The notes: generated by a model not told the origin, from the sequence alone. 64,000 bases of DNA from Vicinamibacterales bacterium (GCA_035699745.1 DASSPH010000016.1:26101-90100); one strand, 5' to 3'. Numbered from the stretch's first letter, positions 53,282 to 63,004 are shown. Numbers and translations: made by a program.

Positions 53282-54061
53282 GTGACCGACTCCCTCCTTC
53301 GTGACGGCGACTACGCCCGCAAGCAGCTCTATTGCCCGAGCGGCGTCGTCCGCTGGAGCCACGGCAGCCGCTTCGATCTCGCCCGCCGGCTCGTTGCCCG
53401 GCGTGCCGGCGGCCGGCTGCTCGACTACGGGTGCGGCGACGGGACGTTCGTCGCCATGGTTCACGACAACTTCCGCGAGGTTTGCGGATGGGACGTCGAT
53501 CCGGGGCAGGTGGCCGCGTGCCGCACGCGGCTCGGCCGCCTTCCCGGGACGCGATTCGAGGTGGCGCCGGCGGCGGTTGCGGCGCCCGCTCCGGACGCGC
53601 GCTGGGACGTCGTCACGTGCATGGAAGTGCTGGAGCACTGCCTCGAACCCGAGCGCCGGCGGGTGCTCGACGTGCTTGCCGCGCTCGTCCGCCCCGGCGG
53701 CCTCGTGGTGATCAGCGTGCCGATCGAAATCGGTCCGAGCGTCGCCGCCAAGCAGCTGTTCCGCGCCCTCGCGGGCCTGCGCCGCCTCGGCGACTACCGT
53801 CATCGCGAGCGCTATTCGCCGATCGAGATGCTGCAGTCGGTGCTCGGGATGCGCGTTGCCCGGATCGCGTTCGAAGGGCGAAGCAGCAGCGGGCCGTACC
53901 AGTACTACGGCCACAAGGGCTTCGACTATCGCGAGCTTGCCGCCGAGATCGCCGGGCGCTTCACCATCCGCGAGCAGTTGTTCTCGCCGATGCCATGGCT
54001 CGGTGCCGCGTTGAACAGCCAGATCTGGTTCGTCTGCGAATCCCTCATCCCTGATCGCTGA
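53282..54061 (+). CDS. Class I SAM methyltransferase
   Basis: A 259-residue methyltransferase with GRLLDYGCGDGTFVAMVHDN (motif I), VVTCMEVLEHCLEPERRR and LVRPGGLVVISVPIEIG. It is the last gene of the plus-strand polysaccharide chain, 11 nt after the GGR-like gene. Its last codons and TGA lie in a 14-bp tandem repeat, so its C-terminus (PDR) is repeat-derived. Target unknown. Confidence 0.85.
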   Translation: MTDSLLRDGDYARKQLYCPSGVVRWSHGSRFDLARRLVARRAGGRLLDYGCGDGTFVAMVHDNFREVCGWDVDPGQVAACRTRLGRLPGTRFEVAPAAVAAPAPDARWDVVTCMEVLEHCLEPERRRVLDVLAALVRPGGLVVISVPIEIGPSVAAKQLFRALAGLRRLGDYRHRERYSPIEMLQSVLGMRVARIAFEGRSSSGPYQYYGHKGFDYRELAAEIAGRFTIREQLFSPMPWLGAALNSQIWFVCESLIPDR

Positions 54062-54108
54062 TCCCGGATCGCTGATCCCGGATCGCTGATCCCGGATCCC
54101 TGATCGAT
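54053..54108. repeat. Tandem repeat, 14-bp unit, four copies
   Basis: GATCGCTGATCCCG occurs three times perfectly and once with changes (GATCCCTGATCGAT). The array contains the stop codon of the methyltransferase gene and ends next to the remnant permease gene. Confidence 0.9.
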
Positions 54109-54260
54109 CTACTCGTCGCGCAGCAGCGTCACGGGATCGACCCGGGCGGCGGCACGAGCGGGGCGCCAGGTCGAGGCCAGCGTCGTGCCGACGAGCAGAC
54201 CCAGCACGAGCGTCCGCGTGATCGGATCCCGCCCGGTCACTCCATATTGCAGCGAGCCGA
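54109..54260 (-). pseudogene. C-terminal remnant of an ADOP-type ABC permease
   Basis: Read on the minus strand, the stretch encodes GSLQYGVTGRDPITRTLVLG, LLVGTTLASTWRPARAAARV and DPVTLLRDE before a TAG stop. This is the characteristic last helix and tail of FtsX/MacB-type permeases of the acidobacterial ADOP group (LYGVTxxDP, WxPARRAxRVDP, LRxE). The remaining roughly 750 residues are missing: upstream the frame runs into the HAD gene. It is a decayed fragment, left by deletion or rearrangement. Confidence 0.7.
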
Positions 54261-54980
54261 TCAGGGATCCGAGCGTTCCGGTATGGGCCGCACTTCGCGA
54301 GGGTTGTGCGGCAGCGGCTCGTGCTGTTCCTCCGCGGCGCTGAACCAGTCGCTCAGGCGGAAGAGGCGCCCGCGCCGCTTCGGCACCACGTCGTGCAGCT
54401 GCTCGAGGATCGTGATTGCCTCTGACAGCGTGGAGACGACGCCGATGCCGCGGTTCAAGGCGAGCGTCCGCGCCGCCGGATCCGGCTCGCGGAGCATCAG
54501 CAGCGCCTTTGTCGGGCCGGCGCCGATCACTTCGGCGCAGTTGATGATCTGGTCGTCGACGATCAGATCGAGGCGCAGGCCGTTGGCCACTTCACCGCGC
54601 GAGCCCGGCACCGTCAGGACCGCAGGCAGGTAGTAGCCGAAGCGCTCGATCCACCACTGGGTCTGAAACTGCACCGAGTCCCCCGCGCTCGGCGGGCGCT
54701 TGGTCATGAAGAAGATCTCCCACCCGGTGCTCCGCATCAGCCCGTAGAGCCGCGCGATCTGCGCCGGCTCGTAGGCCGGCACGTCCATCCACCAGTTCGG
54801 CGTCCTTCCGATGTGATCCCAGACGCGGCGGATGTCGTCGGCGGTGAGCGGCGCGCGCGATTGGTCGTCGTCTGCGTCTTCGCCGACGCGCTTTCGCAGG
54901 CATCGCTCCGCCGTCTGGCGGAACGCCGTCCGGAAGTCGGCGAGCACGCCGTCCATGTCGAAGCCGACGCGCAGACTCAC
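54261..54980 (-). CDS. HAD-superfamily hydrolase, 5'-nucleotidase-like
   Basis: A 239-residue phosphatase with the DxD nucleophile motif LRVGFDMDGVLADFRTAFRQ at the very N-terminus, a middle Thr motif EIFFMTKRPP and the acidic motif LRLDLIVDDQIINCAEV. It resembles the 5'(3')-deoxyribonucleotidase (NT5C) branch, but an insertion near residues 30-75 differs. GTG 54980 overlaps the upstream stop (GTGA). Its place in the polysaccharide operon suggests a sugar-phosphate or nucleotide substrate; not determinable. Confidence 0.75.
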   Translation of the reverse strand: MSLRVGFDMDGVLADFRTAFRQTAERCLRKRVGEDADDDQSRAPLTADDIRRVWDHIGRTPNWWMDVPAYEPAQIARLYGLMRSTGWEIFFMTKRPPSAGDSVQFQTQWWIERFGYYLPAVLTVPGSRGEVANGLRLDLIVDDQIINCAEVIGAGPTKALLMLREPDPAARTLALNRGIGVVSTLSEAITILEQLHDVVPKRRGRLFRLSDWFSAAEEQHEPLPHNPREVRPIPERSDP

Positions 54981-56269
54981 GCGCCACCCTGCCGATCGGC
55001 GCGGATCGGCGCGTGCACCACGATCGCGGCGAGCACCGCCGCCAGCAGGGCGTTGGCGGGGGTCGTCACCCCCGTTTCCCACACGCTCTGCGCGGCGGCG
55101 CCGGCGAGACCGCAACACGCGCCCGCGCGCACGTAATACATGGCGGAGGTGTCGCGTCTCATGGCCGCGGCGGCCGCGCGGAGCCAGGCCGACAAGCCCA
55201 TCAACAGCGGAATGCCGAGCAGCAGGCCTCCCTCGGCCGCGAGCTGCAGGTAATGGTTGTGCGCCTGGTTGAACCGGACCTCCAGCGCCGAGCGCTGGTA
55301 CAGCAGCATGACCGTTTCATACGTGCCCGCGCCGGTGCCCGTCAACCAGAAATCACGGACCACCGGGAGCGTGTCCCGCCAGATGGCAATCCGTCCGGCG
55401 ATCGAGATGGGAGCGGCGGCCAGCCGCGCGCCGAGGGCCGACGGGTCGACGCGGACGAGCGCCGCGGCAGCGGCAAGGAGCAGCCCGGCGGCGACCCAGC
55501 GCTCCGGCCGCCTGCCGGTCGTGCCTCCGCCGGCCGGCCGGAGCCAGGCGGCCAACGCCAGCGCCGCGCCAAGCCCGAACAGCGCCGAGCGTGAGAGCGT
55601 GACGGCGAGCGCCACGATCATGAACACCACCGCGGCCGTCAGCCAGATCGTCCGCGAGTCCGTCAGGTCACGCAGCCGCGACCAGCGGCGTTCGCCGCCG
55701 CTCGCGCGATGGTGCACCGCCGCATGCGCGGCCAGATAGCCGAGCACCAGCGGAACCGCGAGCACGACCCACGTGCCAAAGTGGTTGCGGTTCACGAACG
55801 GCCCGAAGGGATCCGCCCCCTCCTCGATCGGCCGCCAGCGCCAGTACATCAGCCCGCCGCCGGTCGCCTCCTGAGCCAGCCCGATCGCCGAGACGATCAG
55901 GCCGATCGAGGCGATCGCACGAACCACGCGGCGCACCCCGCCGTTCGCGAACACATGCCGGGCGGTGATGAACGTCGCCAGCGCGCAGCCGGCGACGATC
56001 GCCGCCCAGATCCCGCCGGCGACGTCGAGCGAGAGCGGCAGCGTGCGCGGCACCGCCAGCGCGAGACGCTCCCAGGCCCCGCGCGCATGGGGCGACAGCA
56101 GTCCGGCGACGCGCTCGGGGAGCGGCACGAGCTGAACGAGCTCGAACGCGAACGCCGCACTCAGCCAGACGTCCGCCGATCCGCGATCACGGAGATCGGG
56201 CCGCGGCCGGTACATGACGAGGAGAACGGCGCAGAGGAGAGCGGGAACGGCGAGCGTTCGCAGGTACAC
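54977..56269 (-). CDS. O-antigen ligase/polymerase family membrane protein
   Basis: A 430-residue polytopic protein of the Wzy_C family. Many helices precede a periplasmic loop with GPFVNRNHFGTWVVLAVPLV and the signature FNQAHNHYLQLAAEGGLLLG; GTGAGTYETVMLLYQRS lies in the loop. GTG 56269 is the first standard start. The frame is open further upstream and encodes another hydrophobic stretch (SLLALLLAFSTFAFAGVYLR), so translation may begin earlier, e.g. at a CTG. It could be the polymerase or a ligase for the glycan. Confidence 0.82.
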   Translation of the reverse strand: MYLRTLAVPALLCAVLLVMYRPRPDLRDRGSADVWLSAAFAFELVQLVPLPERVAGLLSPHARGAWERLALAVPRTLPLSLDVAGGIWAAIVAGCALATFITARHVFANGGVRRVVRAIASIGLIVSAIGLAQEATGGGLMYWRWRPIEEGADPFGPFVNRNHFGTWVVLAVPLVLGYLAAHAAVHHRASGGERRWSRLRDLTDSRTIWLTAAVVFMIVALAVTLSRSALFGLGAALALAAWLRPAGGGTTGRRPERWVAAGLLLAAAAALVRVDPSALGARLAAAPISIAGRIAIWRDTLPVVRDFWLTGTGAGTYETVMLLYQRSALEVRFNQAHNHYLQLAAEGGLLLGIPLLMGLSAWLRAAAAAMRRDTSAMYYVRAGACCGLAGAAAQSVWETGVTTPANALLAAVLAAIVVHAPIRADRQGGA

Positions 56270-56342
56270 GCCGGCGAACGCGAACGTGGAAAACGCGAGC
56301 AGCAGCGCCAGGAGCGAAGGACCGAACCCGGAGCCCGGTTCG

Positions 56343-58616
56343 CTACGCTGCGCCTTGCGTCGTGCCCGGTCCGTAGTAGCTCTTGTACTGGTAGCCGTAG
56401 TAGCGCGAGTAGTAGTACTTGTTGCGGTTGAAGTCGACGCGGTTCAGCACCGCCGTGAGGCTGCGCGGACGGCTGGTCCGCAACGTCTCGATGGCGCGCT
56501 CCGCGTGGGCCCGGCGGGTCATCTCGGATCCGATCACGAACACCACACCGGACACCCGCGGCGCCAGAATCACGGCGTCAGTCACGGCGAGCACCGGCGG
56601 CGTGTCGATCACCACCCAGTCGAAGGGGCCGGTCTGCAGGTTCTGCAGGAAGCCGTTCATCCGCTCGGACGCGAGCAGCTCCGAGGGGTTCGGCGGCGTC
56701 CGCCCGGCGGTGATGACGACGAGATTCGGTTCGGCGGTGCGCTGAATCGCCTCCCGCACGCGCGCCTGGCCGGTGAGCAGGTGCGACAGCCCCGTACCGT
56801 TCTCCATCCCGAGCGTCTTGTGCAGACCCGGCCGGCGCATGTCGGCGTCGATGAGCAGCACCCGCGACCCGCCGAGCGCCAGCGCCATCGCCAGGTTTGC
56901 CGCCGTGGTCGTCTTTCCCTCGAGCGGCTGGCTGCTCGTCACCGCGATCACGCGCGTGTGCTCGCTGCCGGCGGTGAACACCAGCGACGTCCGCAGCGAT
57001 CGAAACGCTTCGCCGAATTCGTGCGGCACGGTCTCGGAGAGCACCGGGACGCGATCGCCCTTGATCGCCGGCACCAGACCGAGCAGCGGCAACCGCAGCC
57101 GCCGCGTGATGTCCTCGGGCACCTTGACGGTGTCGTCGAGGTACTCGATGCCGAACGCGAGGCCGAACGCGACGACCACGCCGGCGAGCAGCGCGGTCAG
57201 CCAGTCCTTGCGCGGATTCGGCGAGATCGGCGCCTTGGGCACCTCCGCCTGCTCCATCACCTGCACGTTGTTCGCGCGGCTGTTGGCGACGACGCTGAGC
57301 TCCTTCTGCTGCGTCAGCAGCTGGTTGTACAGCGTGCGATCCGTCTCGGCCTTGCGCTGGAGAATCTTGTAGTCTCCGCCCTTGCGCTCGAGATCCACGG
57401 ACGCCGACTTCGCCTCCTCCAGCGCGCCGGCGTAGTTGCTCTCCTCCAGCCGCGCCGCGTTGAACTCGTTGCGCGCCGTCTCGATCACGCTGCCGCGCGC
57501 CGCGACGAGCTGCCGCCGCGCCGCCGCCACCTCGCTCTCGGCCGCCTTCAGCGCCGGCCACTCCGGGCCGTAGCCCTGGGCGACCAGCGCCGCCCGCTCC
57601 CCTTCCGCCTTGAGCAGCGCGTTCTTCGCGCTCACCACGCTGGCGTTGTTGCCGATGGCGGGAAAGTTGTCGCTCGCATCCTCCTTCGGATCCGCGTTCC
57701 GGATCTGGTTGTAGAGGGTTTCCCTGGTGAGGCGGGCACCGCGCGCGCGCGTCAGCTGATCGTTGACGTTGGTCAGCCGTGCCGTGACGATGTTCTGTTT
57801 GTCGTCGAGCGACTGCGCGTTGTTCGACTCGCGATACTGCGACAGCGCCGCCTCGCTCTTCGTCAGGATCTCTTCCTGCCGCGCGAGCTCGCCATCGATC
57901 CACTTGAGGCTGGTCTGAATCGTGTTCAGCCGCAGATCCAGATTCTGTCTGGTGTACTCGTCCGCCAGCGCGTTGGCCGCCTCCGCGGCGAAGCGCGGGT
58001 TGTGATGACGGTAGATGATGGTGACGAGCCGCGTGCCCTGCTCCGGGACGACGTGGACGCCGCCGAGGAATGCGCTGATCAGACCGGAGAGCCGCTCGTC
58101 TTCATCCGGCGCCGGCCTGGCCTGCTCCGCCTCCGGCGGCTTCGCCACCAGCGAGCGCACCCACGAACCCGCCGACGCGCGCGCCTGCCGCATGATCGAG
58201 AGCGGATCGCGCGGCCGCGGCGCGCTGCCGCTGAAATCGGGATGCTGCGCCAGACGCAGCCGCTCGACCACCCGCCGCGCGAGCCCGCGGCTCTGCAGGA
58301 TGCTGTACTGCGTCTTGTAATACTGTTCCGCGTCCTGCCAGAACGCCGGGTCGTTCGACGTGATGTTGGCGACCGACATCGTCCGCTCGTCCTGGATCTG
58401 GACGCGCGCCTGCGCCTGGAAGACGGGCGTCGTCGAATAGGTCTGCAGCATCATCAACGCAATCACGAGCACGAACGCGGTGCCCGCGAGGCGGCGATGC
58501 TTGAAGACGGCGTTCAGGCGATCGAGCAGATGCACCGGCTGTGACGACCCGGAGGACAGCGACGGCGTGGGGACGTCCGTTCCGACGTTGGCCGGCAGGT
58601 CCTGGGCGTCGAACAT
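56343..58616 (-). CDS. Wzc-type chain-length determinant and tyrosine autokinase
   Basis: This 757-residue protein has an N-terminal Wzz domain with helix RLAGTAFVLVIALMMLQTYS, a long periplasmic coiled coil, a GNVR region (KAETDRTLYNQLLTQQKELS) and a second helix near residue 480. The cytoplasmic BY-kinase domain has Walker A TSSQPLEGKTTTAANLAMAL, Walker A' VLLIDADMRRPGLHK and Walker B VVIDTPPV. The tail holds a tyrosine cluster, NKYYYSRYYGYQYKSYYGPG, the likely autophosphorylation site. It controls polymer length and export. No partner phosphatase is in the window. Confidence 0.94.
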   Translation of the reverse strand: MFDAQDLPANVGTDVPTPSLSSGSSQPVHLLDRLNAVFKHRRLAGTAFVLVIALMMLQTYSTTPVFQAQARVQIQDERTMSVANITSNDPAFWQDAEQYYKTQYSILQSRGLARRVVERLRLAQHPDFSGSAPRPRDPLSIMRQARASAGSWVRSLVAKPPEAEQARPAPDEDERLSGLISAFLGGVHVVPEQGTRLVTIIYRHHNPRFAAEAANALADEYTRQNLDLRLNTIQTSLKWIDGELARQEEILTKSEAALSQYRESNNAQSLDDKQNIVTARLTNVNDQLTRARGARLTRETLYNQIRNADPKEDASDNFPAIGNNASVVSAKNALLKAEGERAALVAQGYGPEWPALKAAESEVAAARRQLVAARGSVIETARNEFNAARLEESNYAGALEEAKSASVDLERKGGDYKILQRKAETDRTLYNQLLTQQKELSVVANSRANNVQVMEQAEVPKAPISPNPRKDWLTALLAGVVVAFGLAFGIEYLDDTVKVPEDITRRLRLPLLGLVPAIKGDRVPVLSETVPHEFGEAFRSLRTSLVFTAGSEHTRVIAVTSSQPLEGKTTTAANLAMALALGGSRVLLIDADMRRPGLHKTLGMENGTGLSHLLTGQARVREAIQRTAEPNLVVITAGRTPPNPSELLASERMNGFLQNLQTGPFDWVVIDTPPVLAVTDAVILAPRVSGVVFVIGSEMTRRAHAERAIETLRTSRPRSLTAVLNRVDFNRNKYYYSRYYGYQYKSYYGPGTTQGAA

Positions 58617-58631
58617 CTGATTGCGTGCGGC

Positions 58632-59102
58632 TCAGCGACCGGCCGATGCCGGACGACCCGCAGGAGCGAGCGCCGTGATCCCTTGACTGGCAGCGCTGGA
58701 GGCGACGGCGGCCGCCGCGTTGGCGAAGAATCCGGAAAACCAGGAACCCGGCGCGGCGAGGCGGACGAAGGTGACGACGCTCTCGCCGGAGGCGACGCTG
58801 AACAGGTGCCCGATCGCCAGGACCGAGCCGGACGCGTTCACCAGCTCCACCGCGTAGCTGCCCGCGGCGACGTTGCCGAACGCGAACTGCCCGTTCTCGT
58901 TGGCCTGCGTGACGGCGGCGATCCTCCCGGTGGTGATGTCGCGCAGCCGCAGCCTGGCGTGCGGGATCGCGCTGTTGTTCGCCGTCCAGGCGTGCCCCTG
59001 GATGGCGCCGAGGGCGCCGGCCGGCGCGCCGCCTGCCACACCCGCGGCAGAACCCGCGATCAGCAGCACAAACGCCGCGATCAGCGCATTAAGTCTTACC
59101 AT
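58632..59102 (-). CDS. Secreted carboxypeptidase-regulatory-like protein
   Basis: A 156-residue protein with a signal peptide (MVRLNALIAAFVLLIAGSAA, cleavage about residue 25) and one beta-sandwich domain. The domain has GAIQGHAWTANNSAIPHARL, GRIAAVTQANENGQFAFGNV and AAGSYAVELVNASGSVLAIG, the CarboxypepD_reg/Cna-B pattern. The C-terminus is Ala-rich. ATG 59102 is chosen because the signal peptide begins there. It is 15 nt upstream of the Wzc gene and may be a surface protein co-expressed with the polysaccharide. Confidence 0.72.
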   Translation of the reverse strand: MVRLNALIAAFVLLIAGSAAGVAGGAPAGALGAIQGHAWTANNSAIPHARLRLRDITTGRIAAVTQANENGQFAFGNVAAGSYAVELVNASGSVLAIGHLFSVASGESVVTFVRLAAPGSWFSGFFANAAAAVASSAASQGITALAPAGRPASAGR

Positions 59103-59206
59103 GAACAGACTCTGGGACACCGTATGATACCCGACTTCTGTATGCCTCCGGCGGAAAGTCTGCGGAGCGGGCGACAATTACAGATTCGTAAGCAGGGAGG
59201 TGACGC

Positions 59207-59983
59207 GTGAAGCGCGCCCGCGAAGGGTGGCGCGGCTGGGACGATTACGCCGCATTCTACGACTGGGAAAACGCGCAGACCGTGCAGCGGCGGGACGTCC
59301 AGTTCTGGGAGCGGCTCGCCGCCGCGGCCGATGGCCCGGTGCTCGAGCTCGGATGCGGCACCGGCCGCATCACCGTGCCGGTCGCCCGCGCCGGCGTCCG
59401 GATCGTGGGCGTTGATCGATCGCTGCCGATGCTGGATCGCGCGTCGCGCAAGCTGCGCCGTGCGCGCGTTGCCGGGCGCGCCGCCCTGGTCCGCGCCGAC
59501 ATCCGCCATCTGCCGTTCCGCCGCGGGCGGTTTCCGCTGGTCATGGCGCCCTACGGGATTCTCCAGTCGTTGACCCGCGAACGCGACCTGACCGCGACGC
59601 TCGACGCCGTCGCGCGCGTGCTGCCGAAGGGGGGCCGCTTCGGCATCGACCTCGTTCCCGATCTGCCGCGCTGGTCCGAATACCAGGCGCGCCGCACCCT
59701 GTCGGGCCGCATGGGGCGGCAGACGACGGTGTCGCTCGTCGAGTCGGTGACGCAGGACCGCGCCCGCGGCCTGACCATCTTCGACCAGCGCTACCTGACG
59801 TCGCGGAACGGCGCGCGGCGGCAGCACCGGTTCACCCTGACGTTCCGCACCCTGTCCATCCGGCAGATGACCGGCCGGCTGGAGCGCGCGGGCTTCGCGA
59901 TCGACGCGGTGCTCGGGGATTATCGGGGAGGCCCGTGGGACGCCCGCGCCGACGTCTGGGTCATCCTCGCCAGCAAGCGCTGA
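59207..59983 (+). CDS. Class I SAM methyltransferase
   Basis: A 258-residue methyltransferase with WDDYAAFYDWENAQ, motif I PVLELGCGTGRITVPVARAG, VGVDRSLPMLDRASRKLR and APYGILQSLTRERDLTATLD. GGGAGGTGA stands about 6 nt before GTG 59207, a strong ribosome site that settles the start. A GACAAT hexamer (59173-59178) is a possible -10. The gene is divergent from the Wzc operon; target unknown. Confidence 0.83.
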   Translation: MKRAREGWRGWDDYAAFYDWENAQTVQRRDVQFWERLAAAADGPVLELGCGTGRITVPVARAGVRIVGVDRSLPMLDRASRKLRRARVAGRAALVRADIRHLPFRRGRFPLVMAPYGILQSLTRERDLTATLDAVARVLPKGGRFGIDLVPDLPRWSEYQARRTLSGRMGRQTTVSLVESVTQDRARGLTIFDQRYLTSRNGARRQHRFTLTFRTLSIRQMTGRLERAGFAIDAVLGDYRGGPWDARADVWVILASKR

Positions 59984-60034
59984 AAGTGCTAGGATCATCC
60001 GTCATTTTCTTTAGACTTTTCGGGGGTTTCCGCC

Positions 60035-60784
60035 ATGTCCGGCCATTCCAAGTGGCACACAATCAAGCATAAAAAGGGTGCGGCCGACGCGAAGCGCGGC
60101 AAACTCTTCACGCGCATCATCAAGGAACTCACGGTCGCGGCCAAGAACGGAGGCGGCGACGCCGACAGCAACCCGCGCCTGCGCACCATCATCGCGGAGG
60201 CCAAGTCGGTCAACATGCCGGCCGACAACATCAAGCGCGCCATCCAGCGCGGCACCGGCGAGCTGCCGGGCGTCTCGTACGAAGAGATCACCTACGAGGC
60301 CTACGGCCCCGGCGGCGTGGCGATCATGATCGAGACGCTCACCGACAACAAGAACCGCACCGTCGGTGAAATGCGGCACACCCTCACCAAGCACGGCGGG
60401 AACCTCGGCGAGGCCAACAGCGTCGCCTGGATGTTCGAGAAGAAGGGTTACATCGTCGTCGAGAAGAGCAAGGCGGACGAGGAGAAGCTGCTCGCCGCCG
60501 CGATCGACGCCGGCGCCGACGACATGCAGGACGACGGCGACAACTGGGAAGTGGTGTCGTCCCCCGAGAGCTACCAGGCGGTCCTCGACGCGGTGAAGGG
60601 GCTGGGCATCGAGCCTGCCGCGGCGGAAATCGCGCTGCTGCCGAAGAACTACATCAAGCTCGAAGGCAAGGCGGCGCAGGCGATGATCAAGCTGATGGAA
60701 GTGCTCGAGGAGCACGACGACACGAAGAAGGTCTATACGAACGCCGACATCGAGGAGAAGGAGATCGAGGCCTCGCTGGCGTGA
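60035..60784 (+). CDS. yebC: YebC/PmpR family protein
   Basis: A 249-residue member with the invariant start MSGHSKWHTIKHKKGAADAK and segments DNIKRAIQRGTGELPG, TLTDNKNRTVGEMRHTLTKH and GGNLGEANSVAWMFEKKGYI. The family was long described as transcriptional regulators; recent work links it to translation of proline-rich stretches. Next to ruvC, as in many bacteria. Lysine codons and an AT-richer 50-nt leader mark it off from its neighbours. Confidence 0.95.
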   Translation: MSGHSKWHTIKHKKGAADAKRGKLFTRIIKELTVAAKNGGGDADSNPRLRTIIAEAKSVNMPADNIKRAIQRGTGELPGVSYEEITYEAYGPGGVAIMIETLTDNKNRTVGEMRHTLTKHGGNLGEANSVAWMFEKKGYIVVEKSKADEEKLLAAAIDAGADDMQDDGDNWEVVSSPESYQAVLDAVKGLGIEPAAAEIALLPKNYIKLEGKAAQAMIKLMEVLEEHDDTKKVYTNADIEEKEIEASLA

Positions 60785-60818
60785 GACCGCGGATGACGCG
60801 GAGTACGCGGACCGCGCC

Positions 60819-61358
60819 GTGATCATCTTCGGCATCGATCCGGGTTCGGAGCGCACCGGCTACGGCTGTATTGCCAGCGACGGCCGCCGGCACCGCCTCG
60901 TCGCCTGCGGTACGCTGTCGGCCCCCGCCGGCAGCCCCTTCGCCGATCGGCTGCACGCCATCCATTCCGGCCTCGTCGAACTGCTCGCCGCGCATCGTCC
61001 CGACTGCGTCGCCATCGAGAACATCTTCCACGCCCGCAACGTGCGCAGCGCGCTGAAGCTCGGGCACGCGCGCGGCGTCGCGCTGCTCGCCGCGTCCGCC
61101 GCCGGGATCGCCATCGTCGAATACACGCCGGCCGAGGTCAAGCGCGCGGTGGTCGGCTTCGGGCGCGCCGAGAAGCCGCAGGTCGCGCAGATGGTCAAGC
61201 TGCTCCTCGGGCTGGACGCGCCGCCGTCGCCGCACGACGCCGCCGACGCCGTGGCGATCGCCATCTGTCACGTGCACAGCAGCCACGGGGCGGCGGCGCA
61301 GGCGCGCCTGCAGTCGCCGCCGGCGACCGTTCGCAGCTGGAGACACTACCGACCGTGA
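60819..61358 (+). CDS. ruvC: Holliday junction endonuclease RuvC
   Basis: A 179-residue resolvase that cuts four-way junctions. The catalytic acidic residues are in IIFGIDPGSERTGYG (Asp7-like), VAIENIFHARNVRSALKLGH (Glu about 66) and PSPHDAADAVAIAICHVH (two Asp about 140). GTG 60819 is 34 nt after yebC. The stop overlaps the ruvA GTG by 4 bp. Confidence 0.96.
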   Translation: MIIFGIDPGSERTGYGCIASDGRRHRLVACGTLSAPAGSPFADRLHAIHSGLVELLAAHRPDCVAIENIFHARNVRSALKLGHARGVALLAASAAGIAIVEYTPAEVKRAVVGFGRAEKPQVAQMVKLLLGLDAPPSPHDAADAVAIAICHVHSSHGAAAQARLQSPPATVRSWRHYRP

Positions 61359-61948
61359 TCGCGCGGCTCAGCGGCACGGTGCTCGAGAAACATCCCAATC
61401 GTGTCGTGGTGGACGTGGCCGGCGTCGGCTACGACGTGCAGGTGCCGCTGTCCACGTTCTACGGCCTCGGCGAGCCGGGCGCGGGCGTGACGCTGCGCGT
61501 CCACACCCACGTGCGCGAGGACGCGATCGCCCTCTACGGATTCGCCTCGCCGCTCGAGCAGGATCTGTTCGAGCGGTTGATCGCCATCAGCGGCATCGGC
61601 CCGAAGCTCGCGCTCGCGGTGTTGTCCGGGATCGATCCGGGCGAGCTGGTGCGCGCGATCCGCACGCAGGACGTCGCGCGGCTGACGCGCATCCCCGGCG
61701 TGGGGAAGAAGACGGCCGAACGGATCGGCCTCGAGCTGAAGGATCGGCTGCCGCATGCAGCGGCGGGCGCGCAGCCCGAGGCGCCCGAGGCCGGAACCGG
61801 ACTTCGCGACGATCTGCTCTCCGCCCTGGCCAACCTCGGTTACCAGCAGGCGGCGGCCGGCAAGGCGGTGGACGCCGTGCTGAAGAAGACGCCCGACGCG
61901 ACGTTCGAGCAGGCGCTGCGCGACGTCCTGCGTGGGATGATGAAGTAG
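61355..61948 (+). CDS. ruvA: Holliday junction DNA-binding protein RuvA
   Basis: A 197-residue RuvA. The N-terminal OB-fold starts [20 protein letters not shown]. Helix-hairpin-helix motifs are [18 protein letters not shown] and [21 protein letters not shown] flexible linker and the C-terminal RuvB-binding domain follow ([20 protein letters not shown]). It loads RuvB at Holliday junctions. GTG overlaps the ruvC stop. Confidence 0.96.
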   Translation: MIARLSGTVLEKHPNRVVVDVAGVGYDVQVPLSTFYGLGEPGAGVTLRVHTHVREDAIALYGFASPLEQDLFERLIAISGIGPKLALAVLSGIDPGELVRAIRTQDVARLTRIPGVGKKTAERIGLELKDRLPHAAAGAQPEAPEAGTGLRDDLLSALANLGYQQAAAGKAVDAVLKKTPDATFEQALRDVLRGMMK

Positions 61949-61952
61949 CGGT

Positions 61953-62969
<1,017 letters not shown>

Positions 62970-63004
62970 AGACGGACATCGGCCGGATCGCGCCGGCCCG
63001 ACAG

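Noticed and set aside
30151..59102. Prophage or integrated element carrying the polysaccharide genes
   Set aside because: No integrase, phage structural genes, tRNA target or flanking att-like direct repeats were seen; the genes form a standard chromosomal Wzx/Wzy-type locus.
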